From Rotaria sordida (lineage: Eukaryota; Rotifera; Eurotatoria; Philodinida; Philodinidae): a stretch of DNA of 64,000 nt. The position numbers and the translations under genes were made by a program. The notes below the pieces were generated by a model, which was given only the letters and a program-made list of their open reading frames with translations, ran no database searches and was not told where the DNA came from. The stretch is from positions 1-64,000 of the forward strand of contig CAJNOL010001107.1 of the NCBI GenBank assembly GCA_905250125.1, given 5' to 3'. Below, piece by piece: positions 41,601 through 56,600 of the stretch (its first letter is position 1; each line of letters opens with the position of its first letter).

Positions 41601-44600
41601 TCTCCTCACTAAGTTTCTTTAGAAATTCTGGCTCATACTGTATTCGATAGAGATTTTCAAGGGCTATCCAAATCACTATTTAGATTTTACCTAGCTGTCC
41701 GTTTTTATGGAAAAACTTCAAAAATAAATGGAGGTCTTATAATTTTGGTACATCCTGTAGAATAAAAATAACTAACTATTAATTTTTTTAATTTATCTTC
41801 AAGTATTTCTTTATCACCATAGGTATCTAAAATTGGTGAAAGTTGATTTTGAATTATTTGAAGAGATTGTTGTAATAATGAACAATCATTAGTAAATTTT
41901 TGAAGTATTTGATAACGACGTTCACTTTCATCAAGATGAATCTAATTTGTATAGAGAAACAAAATCAAAATTTATTGATTTTTATATAAATTCTTTACCG
42001 TAAGATCTCGACGTAAATGATCAAATTGACTAATTAAACGTTTAGCATTACTTACTAATTGTAAATCATTTAATTCATTAGCTTCATTGGAAATGATTTG
42101 TAAATGATTTTGTTTTGGTTCGATATCTTGAATTGTTAACTATAAAAACAAAGTACAAATTTTCTAAAATTTAATCCATTTTTTTTTTTTTGTTACTCTT
42201 TTTCTTTGACATTCATCTTTATATTCATATTGATCATCTTTAATAATTTCTTCAATAGCTGGTAATTTTATTGTTACAATTATTAATTCATATTCATGTT
42301 CAATATCATTTAATTGTTTATTTAATGTTTGTAAACGTTGTTGTTTTGATTCAATTGTTTGTTTTGATGAACGTAATGTTTGTACAAGACGATTAAATTC
42401 ATCTTTTGTTTGTTGTAACATTGCTTTCATTGTATGATTATGTACTGATGATGATAATAATAATGAATTATTATTATTACTATTCGATGTTGTTGTTGAT
42501 ATTGATGAATGATGTGTACGTAATTGTGTATCAATTGTATTATAAGATGATGTCATAAAATCTAATCTATCACGTAATGAATCACATTCAGATAAAAGTG
42601 CACTTAATTCTGCAACACCACTATCTAATTCCAAACTACTTTGATATTTTTCATGAAGACTTTCAATAGATTTTCGTACATCATTATATGTTTCATCAAA
42701 TGTTGTTTGTTTATGAATAATTTCATCACAAGATAGAAGAAGATGCTAGGAAGAAGAAATAATAAGATTATTTAATATTTCAATATGAAGATAAAAAGAA
42801 ATCTTTTTATATAATTATGCTATCGAAGTATCTCTTTTTTTGTTGATGAAAGAATATGATTATATTTTAAAATATATGGTTTCATGCCTTAGTATTGATG
42901 TCAATCATTAGAAAACCGTGGCTATGAGTGAAATCATATGAAATAAAACTTCCGAGAATATCCTATAAAATAGCTTGAATCATTGAAGAATTATTTCAAT
43001 TTTATTTCACGGTTCATTTTTGGAATACTCGGTATATAGATTTAAAAAATACGATATGATATAAAAGTAATAGAGCAAATGTCAGTCGATATTTCTGTTC
43101 AATAAAAAAGTACTGAGAGAAAACATTTTGGTGATCAGAAAATTGAGAATTTCTTCCTTTTTTTTTTGCATTGAATAAAACTTATTTTTTAGCAAATATT
43201 TATAATATAAAAGGCGAGCGCTCTTAAAAGAACACTACAAAATGTTGATCTTATATCTTTTTCGATAAGCATGTCCAGAAACAATAACTTTTTATCAACT
43301 CCTATTTCAAACTGTATTAAATTGTATGTTTGCCACACATGTATAAGTAAAAAAAATCTATATACTCGTAATATAATTGCGCAATTTTTCTATAATAGGT
43401 TCATCAAAAGAATTTCTTAGATGACACTCACTTATAATGAAATATTGTTTTAGAAGATCGTTTTGATTAGTTCATAAAAACTTAACAAAGTAATGTTTTA
43501 CGACGAATTTAGAAACACAAAATTAACTATGATCTGTAAGATTTTTTTTTTCATGAACCAGTATAAAAATTGTAACCAATACGAATTTATCAGAGAGACT
43601 CAAGGGCTGTTATTTTGCATTATTTTGAAAAGTATGGATCCATTTTAGGCGTACTTTAAGTTATATACTATTCGAAAGAGGAAATAATATTTCACCTTTC
43701 TTACAACATTTTTTGTTTTTGATTAAAGAGAAATAAGAGCTAACATTGATCCTTTTAACTTTTGTATTATATATTATGAACAAAAAATATTTAACACACA
43801 AACTTACTTGAATATTTTTAACAAGTTCATCACATTTTTGTTTTGTTTCATTGACTATCATTACCATTTGACCATCATCAATATGATTGTTAGTAAGACG
43901 TTCATTGATTTGAATTAATCGACTACTACATTCGAAACATTCTTGTTGTAAATGCTAAAACATAGATTAGTTTAATTATTGATTTAAAAAAACATATATA
44001 TTAAATTACTTTAAGTTCTTCTTTTTGTAATAATTTTTCTTCAATTGAATGTTTTAACATAAATCCATCAATTGTTTGTTCAATTGTTATTAATGATTGT
44101 TGAATATTTTGTATTGATTCTTTTTGTTCAATAATTAATTCTTGTATATGATGACATTCAGTTTCTATTTGAATTAAATTTATTGAACAACGTTCAGCAT
44201 CATTCTATGAAATTGAATTTTATAAATATTTCTATAAAACTTTAAACTTACAAACATTTGATCAATTTTATCCATTAATATTTTAATTAATTCTTTTGAA
44301 AGACATTCATCAGATAATTTTGTTTTGAGATCTTTTGCTTTGATTACTAAATCATTTAAACGATTTCGATGATCCTTTAAAAAAAAAAACAAGAAAAGTA
44401 TTTTTGAAAATAAAAAAAATTTATTAATTTTATTTTGTAAAACAAACTTCAAATGCAGTTGTTATACGTTTAATATAAATTTCATTTTTTGATTTTTCAT
44501 TATGAAATGTTTGTAAACGTATTGAACAAGTATCAATTAAATTTTGTAATGTTTGTTGACAAGAAATAATTTCATTTGAATATTTTTCAATTTGATTTAA

Positions 44601-47600
44601 TTCATTAATTTTTTTCTAAAAAGAAAAAAAAACTTTTATTTTTAAAATAAAAGTTTTCTTTTTGTTTTATTCTTTACTTGAGTTATTGTTTTCAATTGTT
44701 CATGAAATGATGACAAATGTTGTGCACGTTCAATAACAGTTGTATCTGTTGATGATGATGGAGATAATAAATGTAAATGAAATTTTTCTACACTTGTTAA
44801 TGTATTTGTCATATGTTGAAGACGTTGTCGAACTAAATCAGTTGCTGTATAATCATGTAAAAATTGTTGATCAAATATTTGTAATTGTTGTTGAATATTA
44901 TTTAATGTTTGTTCAATTGTTGCTTGTTCATTTAAAACTAAACGTTGTTCTTCATCTTGTTGAGCTAATTTTTCCTAAGAGACAAAAAAAAAAAAACAAA
45001 TTGATTATTTTAAGAAGAACATTAAAAAAGAAATGTTTATAATTAAATAAATATACTTCAAATGCTTGAATATCATTATTTAAACTTCTCCATTTTGTTT
45101 GAACTTGTTTTAATTTAAATTTAAGATGTTCACTACCTTCAATAGAAGTTTCAGATATAATTTGTTCATTAATATAGGATATTCGACGAATTTCTTCTTC
45201 GAAATCATCTCGTTCAGTTTTAAAATTCTATAAGAAACAACAAAATTATTTCCAGTGAATTTTTAATGTATAGAAATAATTACTTTAAGTTGAAATAAAA
45301 CATCACCATAATTTTCTTGTTGTCGAAGATGATGAAATGTTGTTTGAAGTGTTGATAATGTTTCAAATAGATTATGTAAACGAAGATCATAATCAGCATG
45401 ATGATGTCCAGCACGATTTAATGTTTCATAACGATACTAAAATAAAATGAAAATTAATTAATTAATTAATTAATTAATGAATATTAATTTAGAAGAAATT
45501 ACTTGAATTTGTTGTTTAACTGTTGAAAATGTTTGATCAAGATCATCAAGATTAGCTTGAAGTGGAGCATCGTCAAGAATTTTAAATAGATTATCAGATC
45601 GTTGTTTCATTTGTTCACGATAAGCTTCTTGAATAGCAAAATCATCCAATTTTTCCTAAACAAAAAATAATTTTATTAAAAAGATATTTTCAATAGTCCA
45701 TGACACTATTCAATAATTATTTTAACACTAGTCCAGAAAAAGAACTAAAGAGTGGATAAATGATAAGAAGTGTAAAATAGGCTTTTACAGAATTAGCATA
45801 ACATGCTGAGGTTTAGCACAGCAAACAAAGCAGAAGTGACGTCAAGAATGACGATAGTCGTTAGATAGCGGCGGAGGAGATCGTCGCCTAAAGTTTTCTC
45901 GGTTCGTAGCACGGTCACTTCGTTCCTTCGTTATTCGACAAGCACGGATAATGCACATCTCTATTAGAGTCTGTCCGATGCAAACTTTTAGGATTTGTAC
46001 TCGATTTACTGAACTTTTTTTCTGACTCGGACTATACTCCAGATACTCTCATTGAAGTTTTTTTTTCATTCTGAATCTGATTGTCGGTCCGAAGATAGAG
46101 GTTTTTTGAAAGTGGTTTGTATTCAGTAACTAGCATGGCCTAACATTTCTTGAGCAATCTTAATGTTGATCCTATAATAGTCAAGTTATTATTGACGCAT
46201 GTTTTCAGAGTAGCGCCCGTCGGTCCCTCCTGTATCCTTATTCGGTCAGCATGGAGTTTTCTGACTCGGATTCGAATTCGAGACCTACCCGATGGACTCT
46301 AACAAGATGTTCAAGTGAACCGATGATCCTGTCACAAGCAATATAGGTCGTTTGTTTATCATGGTTTTTTTTTAACTTTCCATAAAAAGACTTCGGTTTT
46401 TGAACAGAAAATATACATATCAAAATCGACAGTGGAATATCTTTGCCACTGAAACATGAGAAATGATCTTCTTTTTAATCATTTTTTTGGTACGTTACTA
46501 TTCGTATTTTCTTATCAGTTATAATTATCTTATATAAATAGTTAACTAATTCTTGTTGTTTTCTGATTCATATTTATATTATGACAATATTATAAGACTT
46601 GATACATTCTCTTCAACTAATTAGTTCATAAAATTCATTTAAAAACATTCTTTCTAGAAAAATGAATTTGCCTTATTATTCTAAACGTTAATGTTTTGTC
46701 ATTTGTCTATTCTCGACAGATACATATTATATTAAAAGTTATTAAATGTTTTGTAAAATTATATCGTTTAGATTGTTATAAATCGATTGATCAGTAATTA
46801 GAAAATTAAGAAATAGGTTTCAACAGATTTGCCGTCCATCACGTGACTCGATAAGATAGTTTGAACGTCAAAAACATCAATAGATTTTAGTTGTTTTCAT
46901 AGTTCTAACTCGCAAAATATTGATTGATCTGTCTAATAAAACATTTTATGAATTCTTCAAAGACTTACAAGCATTCGTTTTGCAGCATCATTTTTTTCTT
47001 CTGCTGTATTAAGATTAATAATTAAATATTTATTTAATTGTTGATCTGTTAATTTTAACCAATCATTCATTTGTTTAATATCAGTTATTAATTGTTCACA
47101 TTCAAATTTAATTGTTGTTATAAATGTAAATGTTTGCATAGCTTTTTCTTGTAATAAAGATGAATTTTGTTCAAGATGATTGAAACGTTTTTGTACTGAT
47201 TCTTCTAATGAACTTTTTAAACCAGCTTCATATATTTTACTACGTATATTGACAAGTTGTTTATCAAATTCTTTTATTAATTGAAATAATTGCTAAGAAA
47301 AAAAAAAAAAAAGAAACTCAAATATAAAAAAAATGAAAATATGTTTTTTTTCAAATATCATTTTACTTGATGTTTATCAAGTTTAATTTCTAATTCTCTT
47401 CGATTATCTTTTTCTATACTTTCAAATGATTCATAATGTGTTGTTAAATAATTTAAATGTCGATCTAATTCAACTAAATAAACATCTAGTTCTTGTTGAC
47501 GTGTATAGAATAGTTCATTTTCATTGATAAATGTCTAGTAAAATTTTATAATTATATAAGATAAAATAAAAAAGAAAAAACTTTTTTTATTTTACTTCAA

Positions 47601-50600
47601 GTTCTTTTCGTGCTATTTGAAAACGATTTGTCATTGATTCAAATGAACGCATCAATTCAGTTGTACAATGACTTAAAAATGAATCAACTGTACGTAAACG
47701 TTTTGACTTAATATCAAATTGATCTAATTGATTCTAAAAAGTAAAACAAAGTTGTTAGAATAATTCCATGGGATTTAAATGTGAAATACGATCGAGCTTT
47801 TGTCATTGAAAAAGAAAAAATTCACCAATATAGATTCTAGTTGCTAAGATACAAAAAATTGAAATATCTCTGTTTCGATTCGCTCGACCAGGCTGATTTT
47901 TTGGTGAGTTTATTCAAAACATTTTATTTTATAGGATAATGTAAGCAAATACTGTCATTAGGTATTATTGTTGTCAGTGTTTTATCTAGTGTGAGGATCG
48001 AGGAGACGGCACTTCTCTGAAGATTGGATTGACCCTCCCAAGTTTAGAAGCTATTAAAAACACGTACGATATATCTGTGCTCCTAAAAATAGATCTTTCG
48101 GAAGAGAAAATCTTGATAAAACACTGATTGTTGGTATTACGAAAGGAGTTTTACCTATTATCAAGTAAGAAACATATATGTATAACATTTCAAAGATAAT
48201 TTTTAATTGTTATCTAAAAGAATCATACGAAGATATTACAATGAACTTTATGAATGATATCGTATTGAGCAAACTTTTGGAACTAGTTATAGTAGATTTT
48301 TTGTTTCCTGAGTATATCTGTCATAGTTTGTGATGAATATTTATCATTTTAGATTTGAATAAGAGAAAATTTTTTATGATTGAAGAAAAAAAGAAACATA
48401 CACGTAGATTTTGAATCCAAATCGATGAAAGTATTTCATTATCATTTGATTGTATTTGTAATGAATCAAGAAATAGATTTATTTCATCAATACATGTTTG
48501 AACAAATTCACATGCTTGTGAACGTGTACGTAAATCTTGTTGAATCGTTGAAAATAATTCATTAAGTTCATTTAATTGAAGTTTTAATGTTCTAAATTAT
48601 TTGATTTTGTATTTAAAAAATTTTTCGATAGTTTTTTTTTTTAAAAACATTACCGTATTTGTGTTCGAATAGATTCTTTTTTAGTTGAATGAATAAATCC
48701 AGTTGTAGCAAATGTTTCTAATTGTTTCATATTTTGTTCACATTGTATACGACTCTGTTGAATATCCTGGATTTAAATAATATTTGATAAAAAAAAAAAG
48801 AATTCGTATTGGAAATAAATTACTTGAATAGCATCAAGATGAATTAATGATTTTTGTTCTTGATGAATTTCAATTAATTGTTGTTGATAAGTTTCAAATG
48901 ATGTATGAATTATTGATAATAAACTTTTCCATTGTTGACTAAAATTTACTGCTTGTTGAACTCGTTCTAGTTGACTATTACATTGACCGAGTAGAACAAT
49001 GATTCTATTTGTAAAATACAAAGAGAAGAATGTGTTTAACTAGAGAATTATTTGTTACAGACTTATAGATTATATACAGTGGATCTCAAAATTATTCAAC
49101 CAGGTATAATTTGGATTTTTTTCGTAGTCTTAAGTGCTAGAAAGAATCCAAATAGTGATTTGAATAGAGAATATTGTTGCCAACAAGAATTCGAGAAAGT
49201 GATAACCGTCATGAATTTTCCTAAAATAGGATTTCTAGAAAACCAAACCCCTGGTTTTTCAATATCCAGAAGCCACAATAGAAGCCTTGTTTTAACAGTC
49301 TAGAATTATAGAGCAACCAATTCTCTACAAAATGAGACGTCTCAAAGCTTTCTACGACCTTTCCTTCAAAAGTTCTAAACGTCACAAAAATTGAAAAAAT
49401 GCGGTTTTTAGTCGCTTTTCTCATAAATTTCATTTTTTTTCAATTTTTGTGACGCTTAGAACTTTTGAAGGGAAGGTCGTAGAAAGCTCTGAGACGTCTC
49501 ATTTTGTAGAGAATTGGCTGCTCTACAATTCTAGGCTGTTAAAATAAGGTTTCTGTTGTGGCTTCTGGATATTGAAAAACCATGGTTTTGATTTTCTAGA
49601 AATCCTAGTTTAAGAAAATTCATGACGGTTATTACTTTCTCAAATTCTTGTTGGCAACAATATTCTCTATTGAAATCACTATTTGGATTCTTTCTAGCAC
49701 TTAGGACTACGAAAAACATACAAATTACACCTGGTTGAATCATTTTGGGACCCACTGTATGTACAGATTAACGACGTTAAACGAATGTTTTTATATATTT
49801 TTACTTTATGTGTTTTATACATTATTTTCATGATGGGAAAAAAAGGAGGGACTGATTTATATGAACATGAAATAATATTAACAATGTTTATTTTTCTTAT
49901 TTTGGTGTTTCAGTATGAGATCTTTTTTAAGTTAACTTGATAAGAGTTATTTTGCACAGAGCGAGATGTTTAGTAAGTAAACAAGTAAATGTATCATCAA
50001 TTGTTCTAACATATCAGTTATAGTGATATGATAACAGATCATAAATCGTTACAAACTATATTTTGTAATGGTGAATAGTTACATTCGGATTATTCTAATT
50101 TTATTTCTACTGACGAGGGAACATATCTAACTGTCAGGCATTGTTCGACCTAGTATTATGGCTGCACGCAAGTTTCTGTGACACTGAAACAAACTTAAAA
50201 GGATTCGAACCCATGATAAATCAATAGAGAGTTACGGTCGTTTTAATGAAATGCGTACTGAGAGTAAGGCATTTCTGAAAAATACAAAACAAATAGTTTT
50301 GACCTAGGGATGTGCAGTGTTGCTGTAAATACTGAACAGTAAATCAACAATACAAGGTCTACTGAAGTACTAATATCCGCATTCGCTGCAACATTAATAC
50401 ACTAACTCTACCAAAAAGTATTCTGTTTGTAGTGGTGTGTTTTAATGATCAGTGAATACTGGTGTCAGTATGCACTAACTACACTATCCTATTTTGATCT
50501 GAAATTTTACCTATAGACAGATTTGATAGTTCTGAAAGTGTCAATGAAAAAATAATGTCTTTCGCCAAATATTCAATTAAACAAATAGTGTTTAACTATA

Positions 50601-53600
50601 GGAAGGTACGGTGATCCTGTCTAGTTGAAAATTGAATATCTGTAGAAAGACCTTTTCCTCATTGAAACTTTTAGAACTATCAAATCTGCTTATAAACAAA
50701 ATTCCAAGTCAAAAGTCTTTGTTTTGAATGCGTCGGAGATACCTTTGCTCTCAGTAAAAATTTTATTGAAACGACTATAATTATTCATTGGTAGGCAACC
50801 AGGCCGAACCTTTATAAATTTCTTATAGTCTCACCGAGACATAGTTGTAGGCATAATATAAAGCCGAACAGCATCCAACTGTTGGTACGAGTCAAGTCTA
50901 ACTCCCATCTGACTCATTTGAGTCTGCATGAATTCGTATAGAGTTCTATCGTACTTTATAATCTAATTCAATTTTCTAATAGGTACCTTTCTCTTAAAAT
51001 TGCAGTATTATGTGCTTGTCTCGACCAATCATAATCATTAATTAATGATTCAAGTTCTTCTAATTCTTTTAATTGTTTATCTTTATCAGAAATATTTTCA
51101 CTTAATTGATTTAAATATTCAATTGTATATTCATTATCATCATTATTTATTGTTATAAAAGAAGTTAATTGATTTTCTGTTTCATTTAACCATGAAACAA
51201 ATGTTTTATTATGTTTTTCATATTGATACCATATATCACATAGATGTTTTAATTCTAAAATAGCACGTTCAATTGTTTGTTTACCATTATTAATAACTAA
51301 ATGCATTTGTTCAAAATTTTGTTGATAATTTAATTTAATCATTGAATTTAAATTGAATTCAATTATTAAATGATATTGTTCATAACTTTGATTAAATTCT
51401 TGTTCAAGATTTTCTAATTCAAATTTATATTCCTATAGAAAGAAAAAAAAACACCAACAGTTTTATTTAAATTGAATAAGACAAAAAAAAAAGAAGAAAG
51501 TTCAACAAACTTCGATTTTATTTAAACGACTTTGTAATGTATCTAAATCACAATCTGTTTTTGTACATAATGATAAACGATCCATTAAAAATTTTAATTT
51601 TTCCATTATAGATTGTTTACTATCTTCAATAAATATTTGTGTACGAACAAATTCTTCTAATAAATTTGTTTTTATCTAATTAAAAAAAATAAAAATGAGA
51701 TTCATTGAAATAAAAAAGGAAAAAGAAAATTTTTACTCGAAGTTCTTCTTGAAATTCATTTAATATTTGTTGAATTATATCAAATCGATCATTATCAAGA
51801 ATTTTTTCTTTTAATGTATTTAATAATGTTTGTTTAACATTAATATCATTTGAAAAACATTTTAATTGATATAAACGTTTACGATTTTCATCACGTAAAC
51901 TTAAATTATTTGTTAAATCATTTAATTTATAATGATGTTCATTTATCCAATCATTGATTTCATTTAATGTTTCATCAATTTCCATACGATCTATTTTAAC
52001 ATTATGTAAAATTTGTTTTAATTGTTTTTGTTTTATATTATAATTAGACCAACGTGCTTGATACTCAGTTATAATATTTTTTAATTGTGTACGACCTTCA
52101 ATTGATGTTGTTTTGAATACTTGTTCAAGACAATCCTCAAGATTTGAAAGAAGACTTTCACCATCAATATTTTCATTGATTAAATCCTGAAAAAAAACAC
52201 CAAGACATTCATTCGAATCAAATTATAAGAAAAGTATTTATCAATTTAAAAAAATTTCTTATTGTTTTTTTTTTTTGATAATTAGTATTTTTATGTATGG
52301 GATTATTTCTAATAGATTATTATTAACCGTTTCGGCTAGGAAAGTTGCTCGATAGAGCAGCAAGGAGGGAAATAACGTACTTCAATACATCCTGGAGTAC
52401 AGTAAAAGTATGAAACTATACTGAGAGTGAAGTTAGAGCACGTGGAGTATAGTAGAAGAACTGTAGGAGTACATGAAATATGAGAATATGTCATTATCTT
52501 ATTGATTTAAGTCTAGATTTTTCTTAGTTATAAAACTATAGTTCCATTGTGCTCTAAGAGTCCGTACTTCTTGTACACCAGAGAGCGCGGGAGGGCATCG
52601 TTTCTTCCTTGTATGGCATTTACTCGCTAGAACAGAGGTTCATTCGGACACTTGTTCACGAAGGATGTGGGTTTTCTGTTCCCCACATTCACGCCCTAGC
52701 CATTCATGACATGCATATTTTCTAGAACATTCACATTTTCGAAGAATTTTTGTGTTACTTATCCAGTGAACTATACATGAATAATCGTGGCATATTAATA
52801 AAGATGCACTTTTCTTCAAAGAAACTAAGTTATTGTATCATTTATTTGGGTGTGGGTGTGGGTGTGCGTTCTCTCTTCATCCATAAATACATCTCAATTC
52901 TACACCCACATCCAGGTGAGCAAATGTCCTAGACTCCTAAGTTTTCCTTTACAGCAATGAACAAACTCTATTCCTTCACTCCCTCAAGTTCCATTAGTCC
53001 TTTTGCTACGTTTACTTCCATTAATTCAAAGATCCTAAAGAAATAAAGATTATTCATAGTTGTAAAGGAAAAATTCGACCAGGGTAACTTTAATGTCTCA
53101 TAGACCTACATTTTGTATTACACTCCAATATCTTTCTAAGTCTGAGAATAATTTGAAAATAAAGAAATTTAATGTTGAATTCTATTCATTAATACTCAAA
53201 AAAGATTTTAAAAAAAATCGTTGTTTATTTTCTTGATATATCATAAACTTATAATGATATAAAAATCTTTTAAACTTGATCAAAATGTTTAAAAAAAATC
53301 TCTTAGACAAATTTCTATTTTCTACATACTTCTACACTTCGATAATGTTCTTCAATAACATAATCTGATTTCATTTCATTAGTTGATGTATGTTTTTCTA
53401 ATCGATTTTCAGCATCTGTCATCCATTGATGGAAGCTTTCTGATATTGTTTCAAAATGTTCATGATATTCAACAGCTTCTGATGCTTGAATTAATGCATC
53501 CTATTTAAAATTTTATTTTATTGATTTAAATAGAAAAAAAAAAAGAGAAAAGAAAAAACATACTTGAGCATTTGAAAGTAATTGTTGTCGTTTTTCTATT

Positions 53601-56600
53601 GATTGATTATAATTTTGAATTAAAGAAACAATTGAAACTTTATTTTCAAGTTGTTTTAATTCTTGTTTAAGATCTACATAAGTTTCCAAAGTTCGAATAA
53701 GAGTCTTTGAACGAAAAGAAAAAAAAAACAGTAAATTTTTTTTTGCTTTCTAATAAAAAAATTTTAATTGATAAATTAATTTTTACTTTGATTTGTTCAA
53801 GTTTATCTAATTTTAATGCAAGTGTTGGTTGATTTGCAATCAATAATTGAAGAGAATTTTCTTGTTGTTTTAACCATTGATGAATTTGATTAATTTCAGC
53901 ATCAAATTTTTTAATTTCATTTTCAATTTTATTTATTTCTTCTTTTTGATCATCAAAATCACTTATAAATTCAATCCATTCATCATCAATAGCTTGACAT
54001 TCATCATCGATTTCATTTATATTATATTCATTATTTAATAAATTTCGTGTTAATTTTATATGTTCAATTGCTTGATGAACATAAACACGTCCATTTGTTA
54101 ATGAATGTGCAATTTCCTAATCAAAAACAAAAAAATATATTAATTTTATTGTTTTTTTTTTTTTTTTATTTATTTATTTACATTGATTAATCTTTGTTTA
54201 GCATCAATAGTTAAACGATAATCATTATTTATTCGTGTTAATTTAACACGTAAATTTTCCATAAATTTTCTATAATTTTCAATTGAATTATTTGTTTCAC
54301 TTTCAATACGTTCATCTATACGTTCAATAAAACGATTTATATCTTGACTTAATATTCTATAACGATTATTTATATTCATTAATGTTGTACATAATTGAGT
54401 ACTTTCATGACGAATATTATTATTTGTATATTGTTGAATATTTTCATTTAATTCTTGAAGTTTAGAATTAAATAATAATGAAAGTTCTGTTTGAATTTGT
54501 TTTATTTGTTGATGAAGTTTAACAAAATTTTCAATTGATTCTGTTTCATTAAAAATTTTTTCATAAGATTCTGTTTGTTCAGTTAATTTTAATAATAATG
54601 GATTAAGTAAATCAAGATCTAATAATAATTTTGAACTTTGTTCTTGAATATTACGTTCATTTTCAACAGATTGATTAATTTGATAATCAAAATTTTGTAA
54701 ACGTTGATAAATATTATGACGATATTGTTCTAATTCATTAAAATATTGTTCATTACAATCTAGTTTTATACGAGTTAATTGTTCATCAAAATTAGTAAAT
54801 AAATTAGCTATAATTGGACGTTGAAACTATACAAAAAAAGAAAAAGAACAAAACAATAAAAATTCTAATATATTTTTGATTAATATACTTGTATAATTTC
54901 AAGAAAACGATTTTGATCACTATTATCAATCATTTTAGATGCTAATTCATCAAGTCCATGAACTTTTGTATCAAGTTCTTTTTGAATTTTTTCAATAGAT
55001 TGTAAATAATTACATATAGTTTCTGTACGTTTTATATGATCATGTAAATTAACCTAAAAAACAAATATATTGAATAATTCAAAATGAATTTCTTTTTTAT
55101 ATTTTAACTAATTTGATAAATGTGTGAGATCTACTAACACTTACTTCAAATGTTTCACTCATTTTTGCTTGTAAATCTGAGAGATTAAAATATGTTGACC
55201 AATTCATTTCATACCATGGCTTTAATAAGCTGATAAATTCATCACATCGTTTTTGACATATTGCCATATCATGTTCAGCACTTTGACGTTGATCTAATTC
55301 AGTTTGCTAAATACATATAAATCTAATAGAACAAAAGAAATTTTTTTTTTAATTTTCAATTCACTTTTAATTTATTTAAATGATTTTTTGCTTGTTGAAA
55401 TGAATTGGAATTAATAATAGTTTCATTTAAAATTAATTCAACATTATGTATAGTTATTTCAATTTGTTTTCGAAGTATTTCTATTTCATTATATAACGTA
55501 TATGCTCGTTGTAGAGCATAGATACGTTCATTTGTTTCAACATTTAATTTTTCCAAATCGATTTGAGTTTTTTCTATTATATTTTCATTTTCAGTCGTTG
55601 TATTTATCGATGTTCGTACCAATTGTTTGAATAATGGATCGAGTTCATGTTCGATTTCGTCTTGTAAATGCTGGAAAGCAAAAGCTCACGAGAAGAGCTA
55701 GCTGCGAGTGTGCAGCAGGATACAAAAGGATTGGAGAGATAGAAATCAAGCATGCAAGACGAAGTGTTAAGCATAGAAAAGCAAGTATATAGGAATAAAT
55801 GTGATAGAGATATGTGTCATATCTATATATCTACGTGTGCATTAGTGAAACCTATACACACACGGACACACAGTCTATGTTGCAGATATGTAGAAGGGCA
55901 TAGAACGTTTTAGGCGAGTGCTCGCATTTTTATTATGGCTGATTTTTGTTTTAATTTCAATATCGAGAGTGGCGATATAAAACTAATTTTTCTAGAACAC
56001 ATTTGTTGGTTTTTTTTGTTTTATATTTTAATTCCCTAAATTCCGTTTTTTTTTATTGTTTCCACGCAATAATGTTTAATTAAGTCAATAATTAGGAAAG
56101 AAAAAAAAAAAGGAAGAAAGAAAATATTTAGCTAACATACTTTGATGACAATCATGAGATCTTCTATATCATGAACTGTATAACCAGATAGACGAGCTGA
56201 ACGAATATTGTTACTTAAAGTATTGATACGAGAAAGTAAATTGTTATGAGCTTGAGTAAAATCTTCTACTAATTGATTTAATTCTTGAGTTTGAGTACGA
56301 CGTTGAATAAGCTATGAAAATCATTTTTCGTATTATTTAGTTAAAAAAACAAAAGAAAGAATATAGTCAAATATGTCCGTTTAAGTTTATTATTACAAAA
56401 CAATCTTAAAAGATTATAAATTTATGTAAAATAAAATTCTTAGTTTCGTAAAAGGACACGATGAAGAAATTTTTCTCATACCGATACAAAACTCAATAGG
56501 TATTGGTCGAAGTGATGTTTTCATTAGTATAACTGTTTCATATAGATAGTGAGAAAGTTTCTGAAGAACATGTTTTTTCTCATTTGTCGATCGATTATGA

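Noticed and set aside
41217-41609. Two nearly identical 121-codon frames on opposite strands
   Set aside because: They arise because the DNA is a near-perfect palindrome; the composition is not protein-like and the region is an intronic MITE.
44740-45042. 100-codon plus-strand frame; similar ones at 39813, 48380, 57594 and 59517
   Set aside because: Antisense shadows of minus-strand exons; V/H/Q/L-rich composition typical of reading coil codons backwards.
49052-49755. Several 60-83-codon frames on both strands
   Set aside because: Mirror readings of the 49075-49759 palindrome.
50200-50216. GGATTCGAACCC resembling the complement of a tRNA T-arm
   Set aside because: No acceptor, D or anticodon arms can be built around it, and the matching arm of the surrounding palindrome carries a diverged version.
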